Positions 56,224 through 64,000 of a DNA stretch of 64,000 bases are shown piece after piece (position 1 is the stretch's first letter; every line of letters starts with the position of its first letter). Location of the stretch: assembly GCF_009455685.1 (NCBI RefSeq), contig NZ_QPES01000002.1:682001-746000 (forward strand), written 5' to 3'. Source of the DNA: Paraburkholderia hayleyella. GTDB lineage: Bacteria; Pseudomonadota; Gammaproteobacteria; Burkholderiales; Burkholderiaceae. The notes under the pieces were generated by a model, which saw nothing but the letters and a program-made list of their open reading frames with translations, ran no database searches and was not told where the DNA came from. The translations under genes were made by a program, and so were the position numbers.

Positions 56224-57774
56224 ATGAAACGCTCTGCCCGCAAGGGCAGGGCCAGGGTTGCCGGCGCTAGCGGGCAGGCGCTGGTCCCTGCCCTTATCTT
56301 TTTACTGGTTGGTGGCCTTAGCATCTACGTGGCGTTCAACTCGTTTCAAATGACAAGCGCCAAGATCAAGTTGCAAAACACGGCCGATGCGGCCGCTTAT
56401 AGCGCCGCGCTGCTCCAGGCCCGTGATTACAACTTCTCCGCCTATACCAACCGGGCGATGATCGCCAATCAGGTCACAGCGGCCCAGATCGTCGGCCTCA
56501 AATCATGGATTGACGAACTCGACAACCGGTATGGAGCGACCCCGGATGTCGACGGCCTCATCCAGGCATTCGCCGACCATCCTGAGAAATGGAGCGGCCC
56601 CAAACGCCGCGGCAAAGACGAGATCGAGCCCGTCCGTATCACGCTCGATGCGCTCTTGCCCATCGCCGCCAGAGATATCGGTACGATCATTCGCGGCTTG
56701 GACACGGCCCAGACAAATTTCCATGCGGGAATCTTCACCGCTGTACCCCAGGCGGCCAATACAGTCGCGCAGGCCAATCAGGCCGACACGTTTGTCACGG
56801 CGGGATTTTTTACCAGTCCGCGCAACACCTTCCAGCTGGCTGCCTGGAAAAACTACACGCAAATCAAATCGCTCACCGGCCAGGTTGAAGACGACCGTTT
56901 TGCCGAGGTCCTGACTAACAGGGACACCCTCGACGCGTTTACGAAAAACCGTCGCTCGACAGCCAGCATGGCGCCTGACTACATGCAGCTCGATGACAGC
57001 GCAAACAAGATATGCCGCTCTCAACCCGGCACCATCGTGGCGCGCGTGGAGCATGAAGGCGGCACCCAGCTCCGGCGTGACAAAAAAGGCTGGCAGGCTA
57101 TCGATGCCAGCCTCATGACCGTATCCGTCTCGTGCATTGGCGGTCTCTCTGGCGAACCGATGACCGTCGGGCGAGCCGGTGCGGCCAACGGCAATCTGCC
57201 GTCTTATCGTGGCAAGCCGAGCTTTCTGAGCTACGCCCCCTACGTCTCCGACACCCTGGACTGGACCGGCTATGGCGGCTACATCAACTTCGGCGCCGAC
57301 CAGAGCGGCAAGCCAGGCCGGGTGCCCAATGCAGTGGCTTCCCAGATGGGTCAAGGCCCGGGTCTCCTCATGGATCCGCAAAACGGCGGCCTGCTGCCCT
57401 ACCAGGACATCGTGGGCACGCCTACTTCCCCTGAAGCCCCTCGCATCACCATCGAGCTTGAGCGCAAAAGCGGCACGCTGACCAAAACGGTGGGCCTTCA
57501 GGGCGCCGGCCGCATGCGCGCTGTCCCGACCGCTGCAGGCGAAGTGCTGCGAGCGTTATCGAGCGCCAATGCTTATTTCGTCCGACCGAATGAAGGTCCT
57601 GGCAGCGCCCTGAAATACGGCCTGCTTTATCACAGCGCCCTCTGGCAACGAACCGACGGTAAAACCGAGTACCCGAGCACCTTCAACCCCTATTGGCAAG
57701 CGCATCTGGCACCCGTCCGCGAAGCCGAGCGCCAGGCCGCCTGGGTAGACCAGATTCCGGCATCGGACTATTAA
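56224..57774 (+). CDS. TadG-like pilus assembly protein
   Basis: 516 residues. One N-terminal membrane helix (about 19-41, LVPALIFLLVGGLSIYVAF) is preceded by a SGQA motif, as in Tad minor-pilin-like proteins. NTADAAAYSAAL follows, matching the TadE/TadG N-terminal family. A large extracytoplasmic domain without recognised signature follows, with two Cys near KICRSQP and VSCIGG. Probably membrane-anchored in the pilus base or tip. Confidence 0.75.
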   Translation: MKRSARKGRARVAGASGQALVPALIFLLVGGLSIYVAFNSFQMTSAKIKLQNTADAAAYSAALLQARDYNFSAYTNRAMIANQVTAAQIVGLKSWIDELDNRYGATPDVDGLIQAFADHPEKWSGPKRRGKDEIEPVRITLDALLPIAARDIGTIIRGLDTAQTNFHAGIFTAVPQAANTVAQANQADTFVTAGFFTSPRNTFQLAAWKNYTQIKSLTGQVEDDRFAEVLTNRDTLDAFTKNRRSTASMAPDYMQLDDSANKICRSQPGTIVARVEHEGGTQLRRDKKGWQAIDASLMTVSVSCIGGLSGEPMTVGRAGAANGNLPSYRGKPSFLSYAPYVSDTLDWTGYGGYINFGADQSGKPGRVPNAVASQMGQGPGLLMDPQNGGLLPYQDIVGTPTSPEAPRITIELERKSGTLTKTVGLQGAGRMRAVPTAAGEVLRALSSANAYFVRPNEGPGSALKYGLLYHSALWQRTDGKTEYPSTFNPYWQAHLAPVREAERQAAWVDQIPASDY

Positions 57775-57791
57775 GGCTGGCCCCTCACATC

Positions 57792-58679
57792 ATGCGATCA
57801 ACTGATTTACTTTTATTCGCGCATCAGGCGCAGCGAACGCGGCGACAGCAGCGTCAACGCGGCCAGGCAATGGTTGAATTTCTCGTGGCGGCGATGTTCG
57901 TCATGGGTGTGATGTTTTTCGCGCTCGCCATGATGGGCAAGTTCAATGACGTCCGGAACAAGACACTGGCCGGCGCACGCTATATCGCATGGGAACGGAC
58001 GGTCTGGCTTGACTCCGACTCACCCTCCAAGTCGGACAGAAACGATTACGACTGGTACTACGGATTGGCGGGTGCGGGCAGCAAGAACGACCAGGAACTT
58101 CAACATGAATATCTTCAGCGCGTGCTTGCCGTTAACTCAATGGTCAAAAGCGACGACAAGACCAAAGCAGAGAGTCCGGCAATACCTACGATGTGGCACG
58201 ACCATAGCGGAGAAGCTTTCATCAGCGATATGGGCAGCAACATCATCGCAACAACCGATATGAGAGCCAGCCCGACGCCGCAACTGGATCGATACAGCGG
58301 CCAGTCGTTCGGCAAGATCGACACGGTGGGCAAGGGCATGTTCGAGGCAAAAATATGGCTCGCCACGCGCAACCTGGTAGCGGCAACGCTCAGTGTTTCC
58401 GTGGCCCACGATAACGCAGCGCTCACAAGCCTGTTCGGCAGCACCTATAACGGCCTGACCTTTCGTGACACGAACGTTTTGCTGACTAACCCATGGGTTG
58501 CGAACGGCCGCAACAGTACCTGGTACTTAACTGCCGGAGCGATCGTTTCCGCCGATGAGCGCAAAGTCATCGACCCGTCGATCTATCAGCCCTTGAAAAA
58601 GTATTCGCCTGATATCGCCACGCTGGATGTCCATCGCACCGCTAAAGACATCGTTCCGAAAGACCGTCTCGCCCCATGA
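57792..58679 (+). CDS. TadE-like pilus assembly protein
   Basis: 295 residues from the ATG at 57792; the open frame from 57693 lies inside the previous gene. It has the TadE hallmark RGQAMVEFLVAAMFVMGVM: a prepilin-like motif with Glu after the cleavage site, followed by a helix. A conserved-looking ARYIAWERTVW segment and a roughly 230-residue external domain follow. Its last 4 nt overlap the next gene (ATGA). Confidence 0.78.
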   Translation: MRSTDLLLFAHQAQRTRRQQRQRGQAMVEFLVAAMFVMGVMFFALAMMGKFNDVRNKTLAGARYIAWERTVWLDSDSPSKSDRNDYDWYYGLAGAGSKNDQELQHEYLQRVLAVNSMVKSDDKTKAESPAIPTMWHDHSGEAFISDMGSNIIATTDMRASPTPQLDRYSGQSFGKIDTVGKGMFEAKIWLATRNLVAATLSVSVAHDNAALTSLFGSTYNGLTFRDTNVLLTNPWVANGRNSTWYLTAGAIVSADERKVIDPSIYQPLKKYSPDIATLDVHRTAKDIVPKDRLAP

Positions 58680-59398
58680 AGCTCACTCAACTGATTCTCC
58701 GCGGAGCGCGGCTCGGCTGCGTGCTGCTGCCCCTCGTCACGGTCACCGCACAAGCGGCCCCCACGTGCGGCAAGCAGCCTGTCAAGGCAGCACGCACCGA
58801 GGTTCTGGGCCGTGACCTGCTGGTCAATGGCATTCCCACTACGGTGCTGGGGCTCACTTTCGCGGGCTCGCCAGACGACGTCATCGCCGAATTCCGCGCG
58901 TTCTGGCGCAAGCAGGAAGTGCCCGCGATGGGCAAGCGTGGGCGCGGCAGCATGTTGTTAAGCGCGCTCGACGACGACTGCCACTACGCCCTCACCATTC
59001 CGCTCAAGGCCACGGGTGGGCGTACCCGGGGCGTGCTGAGCGTGACGCGCCTGGGCGGCAAGGTCACCCGCCGCCAGATTCCCGATGGCACGGTGCCCTT
59101 GCCCAGCAATGCCAAGGTCATCACGGATATCGAAAGCCATGACCCCGGCCAGGCTGGAAGGACCTGGGTCATGGCACTACCCGGCAGCGCCAGCGGCAAC
59201 GCTGAGCGGTATCGGGCGCGGCTCGCCGAACAAGGCTGGGCCACAGTCGCACAAGGACCGTCCTACAAACTGGATGGCTCGCAAAAAATCGTCGGCAGTA
59301 TCGCCGTGATGCAGAACGGCAGCGACCAGGTGGATGCCATTTTTTCCGATCAGGGAGGGCAGACACAGGCCGTCATCAATGCAACAAGGACACGTTGA
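58676..59398 (+). CDS. Exported protein of the pilus locus
   Basis: 240 residues. A Sec signal (LGCVLLPLVTVTAQAAP, cleavage about 28) precedes a mature part with three Cys-poor subregions and no domain I recognise (GLTFAGSPDDVIAEFRAFW, SVTRLGGKVTRRQIPDG). Tight coupling to the TadE-like gene and the next prepilin gene (3-nt gap) indicates a structural or accessory role in the machine, perhaps a periplasmic pilotin-like or tip protein. Confidence 0.65.
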   Translation: MKLTQLILRGARLGCVLLPLVTVTAQAAPTCGKQPVKAARTEVLGRDLLVNGIPTTVLGLTFAGSPDDVIAEFRAFWRKQEVPAMGKRGRGSMLLSALDDDCHYALTIPLKATGGRTRGVLSVTRLGGKVTRRQIPDGTVPLPSNAKVITDIESHDPGQAGRTWVMALPGSASGNAERYRARLAEQGWATVAQGPSYKLDGSQKIVGSIAVMQNGSDQVDAIFSDQGGQTQAVINATRTR

Positions 59399-59401
59399 AC
59401 T

Positions 59402-59599
59402 ATGAAGCATCCTGATTTTTCTACGTCCGCCTTCCGTCAGCAACGCGGTCAGGCAGGCACTGAATACCTGGTCATCACGATGGCGATCGCCGCCGCGCTC
59501 ATTATCGCCAATGGGGCAGCGCCTTCGGTCATCGACCAGCTGGTTAATGCATTCAAGTCTTTTTTTAGCGCTTACAGCTTCACTCTTTCACTGCCCTGA
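59402..59599 (+). CDS. Second Flp-like prepilin
   Basis: 65 residues. Class III motif RGQAGTEYLVITMAIAAALIIANG with Glu at +5, then a short amphipathic tail ending FSAYSFTLSLP. The size is like true Flp pilins, so this may be the major pilin and the 55906 gene a minor one, or the reverse. Confidence 0.75.
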   Translation: MKHPDFSTSAFRQQRGQAGTEYLVITMAIAAALIIANGAAPSVIDQLVNAFKSFFSAYSFTLSLP

Positions 59600-59619
59600 G
59601 CATTGCTGGGCAAATCGTC

Positions 59620-60702
59620 ATGCTTAAGAAAATCAAATTTCGCTCCCTGCTGGGAAACTCGTGGATCCTCCTGCTCGCGGCCTTGCTGGTGGCGGGTGGT
59701 CTGACCTACTTCATGTACCAATACCTGAACGCGCGGGAGGCCACCCTGAAAGCCGAAATGGCGGGCAAGGCAAGCCACGGCATTGCCGTCGTCGTGCCGG
59801 CCCAGGACGTGCCAAGCGGCACGCCGCTTGCCAGCGACGTCTTCGTGGCGCGTGAAATCGCCCCTGATCTGGTCTACGACGACATGGTGCGCGCCGACAG
59901 TTTCGAGCAGTTCCGCGCCTCCAAACTCATCCATCCCGTGCGGCGTGGCCTGCCATTGCGCACGTCGGATATCGACGCACTCAGCGGACGTGATTTCTCC
60001 GATGTGGTGCCCATTGGCGAGCGTGCCGTGACACTCGAGATCGACATGATCAACTCGAACAACGAGATGATCCGGCCGGGTAATCACGTCGATATCTACT
60101 GGGTGGGAACAGCTAAATCCGCGATGGATTACAAGTCCGGCCCGGATGGTAACGACACCTCGATCCAGTTGCTGCTGCCCAATATCCTGATTCTGGCGAC
60201 AGGCCAGGACGTGCGGCCACGCAACGTGGGCGAATCAATGAGCAACAGCAACAACCCGGCTGAAAAAAGCGCGTTTGCCAGTGTCACCGTGCAGGTGCCC
60301 GTCGCCGAGGCAGCCCGCCTCGCACTGGCCCAGCGTGTCGGTTCACTGCGCCTCGTCTTGCGTAACTCCGAAGACAAGAGCCTCAACGTTCCGCGGTACG
60401 TAAGCGAAGGGCAACTGTTTTCCAACCAGCCTAACAGCAAGGCCCCGGCGCAAAACATGGTCGAAATGATCGCAGGAGGCAGTGCCTCGGGCAAAACAAC
60501 GATGCTGCCGGTTGATGGGCCCCATACGCCCAATGTACCGCCTCGCGCCGCGGCCCCAGTTGCCGCGACGCCCGCCAACGCCATGCCACCCGCCTCAGAC
60601 GCTGAAGCCACGCAAGCCAAGTCTTCCGTCTACGAACAGGCCAACGCCATCGCCCAACAACTGCAGAAACTCGATACGCGCTCCACGTCCGGTCGAAACT
60701 AA
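59620..60702 (+). CDS. cpaB: Flp pilus assembly protein CpaB/RcpC
   Basis: 360 residues. An N-terminal membrane helix (about 12-33, WILLLAALLVAGGLTYFMYQY) is followed by an SAF domain (about 52-120; VVVPAQDVPSGTPLASDVF) and an RcpC/CpaB domain (about 135-260; MIRPGNHVDIYWVG). The C-terminus is Pro/Ala-rich. It is a periplasmic partner of the secretin. Directly upstream of the secretin gene, as in other Tad loci. Confidence 0.9.
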   Translation: MLKKIKFRSLLGNSWILLLAALLVAGGLTYFMYQYLNAREATLKAEMAGKASHGIAVVVPAQDVPSGTPLASDVFVAREIAPDLVYDDMVRADSFEQFRASKLIHPVRRGLPLRTSDIDALSGRDFSDVVPIGERAVTLEIDMINSNNEMIRPGNHVDIYWVGTAKSAMDYKSGPDGNDTSIQLLLPNILILATGQDVRPRNVGESMSNSNNPAEKSAFASVTVQVPVAEAARLALAQRVGSLRLVLRNSEDKSLNVPRYVSEGQLFSNQPNSKAPAQNMVEMIAGGSASGKTTMLPVDGPHTPNVPPRAAAPVAATPANAMPPASDAEATQAKSSVYEQANAIAQQLQKLDTRSTSGRN

Positions 60703-60725
60703 AGTACCCAGCACAGGCTTCAAAA

Positions 60726-62471
60726 ATGACAGTTAAATTTCACGCACCGGTAGTTTCGCGCCGGGCTATTTCGTCCCTTCTGGCAGCGATCATGCTATGC
60801 AATGCCGCACCCGTGGCATTGGCCCAGACTGCAAGCATGCAGTCTGGCGTCACCTCCCTGGCACGCGGCAGCATGCTGGATCTGTATCGCGGCGAAGTCC
60901 GCGTCATCCATGTGCCGGGCAATATCAAGCGGATCGCGGTCGGTAACGGCTCACTGCTTACCGCAAACGTAGTCGATGGCCGGCTCATGCTGATCGGCGA
61001 AGCGCCAGGCATCACCTCACTGGTGGTCTGGAATGAACGGGGCATCGCCTTGCAAACTACCGTGCGCGTGGCCAAGGGTGACGTCAATTTCTCGGTGGAC
61101 CAGTTACGTTCCGTGCTGCACTCGGTGTCGGGGCTGCACATCGATCCGGTGGGACCGAATATCGTCCTTTCCGGCGTGGTTCACCGCAACATGCTGCCGC
61201 TCGTCAAGGCTGCGACGGCAGACCTGAGCAACGTGATCGACACCACCACCGTTGATGAAGGCGATGCACTGAAAAAAACCATCCATTTCAAAGTGCAGAT
61301 CATGGAGCTGACGCGTAACGCCCAGAAAAACCTGGGTATCGCATGGGACAGTTCATTCAACGGTCCAGAAGTGGGTGGCTCGGCGTTCTTTAGAGCGGGA
61401 AAAAGAGCCAGCTCAGGCAGTACCTCGGACGCCGTCGACGCAGCAACCGGCGCGGTCGGCAGCAACTTCTTCGTCGCGGGCATCGCCTCGAAAATCGCCT
61501 CGAAAATCAATCTCGCGGTCAACGATGGCGACGCGTTTATTCTCGCGGCGCCGGAACTCAACACCAAGAGCGGCGGCATCGCCTCGTTCCTCGCAGGCGG
61601 CCAGGTGCCGATTCCCCGGGCAGGCGCACTCGGTACGACCGACGTCGAATTCAAGGATTACGGTATCAAGCTGAATATCCGTCCGGTGGTCGACGCCAAC
61701 AACATCATTTCCGCCAATCTTGAAACCGAAATCAGCCAGCTCGATCCGTCGGTGTCATACGGCGGCTATCCCGGCTTCCTGACGCGCCGCACCAGCTCCG
61801 ACATCTCGTTGCGCGCAGGCGAAACGCTGGCGATCTCCGGGCTCATCAGCGCCGATGCGCTGGAAAGCACGACCGGCCTGCCGTATCTCAGCAAGGTGCC
61901 CATCATCGGCAAGCTGTTTGGTTCGGAAAGCTTCCGTTCCAAGAAAAGCGATCTCGTGATCTTCGTCACGCCGTTGATCTCCGATCCTTCGCTCGCGCCT
62001 AACACCGGCCTGCTGGCGCGTGCCGACAAGGTAGATGAGCGCTTCCGCAGCCAGTACGGCAACCCTAGCCCGCTGGCGCCTAAAGACGAAGAATCCACAC
62101 CGGAAACCCGCCGCCCGATCACGCCAACACCCGCGCTGGCACCCATGCCTGTGCGCGTTACGCCGCAGCAGTTGTCGCCGCAGGCAACGCAGTGGGCCCA
62201 GCCAGCCACGGAGCAACCCCTGCGTATGGCGCTGGTTACTGCGGCACCAGCACCGGCTGCGGCACCGGCTGCGGCACCGGTAGCGTCCGCAAGAAGGCCC
62301 ACGGCGCCTGCAGGCGAGGCCCCCAACACGGGTATTCCCATGGATCTTGCGCAAGCAATCCGCACGCTGAACGCATCAACCGGAGCCGCGCCACGCAGTG
62401 CAACCCCAGCGGGCGCGCCTGGCGGTAAAACTCCCGCACAGCAAGTCGGCACGCTGGGCTCAGGCAACTAA
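60726..62471 (+). CDS. cpaC: Tad secretin CpaC/RcpA
   Basis: 581 residues. A signal peptide (ending ALAQT, about 36) precedes an N-terminal BON/secretin-associated region (about 50-190; VIHVPGNIKRIAVGNG) and the secretin core (about 260-435; LNTKSGGIASFLAGGQVPIPRAG, SRKSDLVIFVTPL in part as KKSDLVIFVTPL). A low-complexity Pro/Ala tail (430-581) is longer than usual. Forms the outer-membrane channel for the pilus. Confidence 0.9.
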   Translation: MTVKFHAPVVSRRAISSLLAAIMLCNAAPVALAQTASMQSGVTSLARGSMLDLYRGEVRVIHVPGNIKRIAVGNGSLLTANVVDGRLMLIGEAPGITSLVVWNERGIALQTTVRVAKGDVNFSVDQLRSVLHSVSGLHIDPVGPNIVLSGVVHRNMLPLVKAATADLSNVIDTTTVDEGDALKKTIHFKVQIMELTRNAQKNLGIAWDSSFNGPEVGGSAFFRAGKRASSGSTSDAVDAATGAVGSNFFVAGIASKIASKINLAVNDGDAFILAAPELNTKSGGIASFLAGGQVPIPRAGALGTTDVEFKDYGIKLNIRPVVDANNIISANLETEISQLDPSVSYGGYPGFLTRRTSSDISLRAGETLAISGLISADALESTTGLPYLSKVPIIGKLFGSESFRSKKSDLVIFVTPLISDPSLAPNTGLLARADKVDERFRSQYGNPSPLAPKDEESTPETRRPITPTPALAPMPVRVTPQQLSPQATQWAQPATEQPLRMALVTAAPAPAAAPAAAPVASARRPTAPAGEAPNTGIPMDLAQAIRTLNASTGAAPRSATPAGAPGGKTPAQQVGTLGSGN

Positions 62472-62493
62472 CCAGCATTGATGGAGACGCACC

Positions 62494-64000
<1,507 letters not shown>

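Overview
The window reads as part of a secondary replicon of a Burkholderia sensu lato species (Burkholderia, Paraburkholderia, Mycetohabitans or a close relative). The evidence is high GC, strongly GC-biased third codon positions, and gene orders known from that group: leuC-leuD-leuB-asd-fimV-truA-trpF-trpB-DNA methyltransferase-trpA-accD-folC-SPOR-cvpA-purF-metZ, and gltA-sdhE-sdhBADC-GntR-mdh-prpBCD-acnA. The species cannot be fixed from this sequence alone.

Layout. 1-3795: end of a trehalose/glycogen cluster (partial treZ, then malQ; the treY I would expect next is absent). 3796-5020: accessory island with a putative papain-fold (NlpC/P60-like) secreted amidase and a possible decayed gene on the other strand. 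5021-8671: CorC/HlyC-type membrane protein, an atypical histidine kinase, an FKBP isomerase and an AraC regulator. 8735-27270 (minus strand): a long biosynthetic block for methionine, purine, folate, fatty acid, tryptophan, aspartate-family and leucine synthesis. It also holds the polar landmark protein FimV and an orphan DNA adenine methyltransferase inside the trp genes. trpF carries a 1-nt deletion in a C run. 27271-28131: AT-rich scar with a broken Imm8-type immunity gene and the tail of another coding sequence just upstream, the remnant of a polymorphic toxin/immunity module. 28132-33094 (minus): gltA and the succinate dehydrogenase operon. 33286-34164: a GntR/HutC regulator with a perfect 24-bp palindrome upstream. 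34580-43898 (plus): mdh, a CoA-ester lyase, and the 2-methylcitrate/aconitase operon. 44077-46296 (minus): a NarL-type response regulator, a REC-Hpt protein and a membrane protein. 46687-55269 (minus): an OmpA-type lipoprotein and a 2449-residue trimeric autotransporter adhesin. 55906-64000 (plus): a Tad/Flp-like pilus assembly locus that runs off the window inside an FHA-fused CpaF/TadA ATPase.

How it fits together. The central 35 kb is housekeeping: branched-chain and aromatic amino acid synthesis, the TCA cycle, and propionate catabolism feeding succinate and pyruvate into that cycle. The last 20 kb looks like one surface-adhesion locus. It has a TAA, an OmpA-like partner, a Tad-like secretion machine and BvgA-like regulators, with BvgA-type heptads in the 636-bp divergent intergenic region between TAA and pilus genes. 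The most unusual items are that adhesion/regulator locus, the decayed toxin/immunity scar next to gltA, the putative amidase effector island behind malQ, and the frameshifted trpF.
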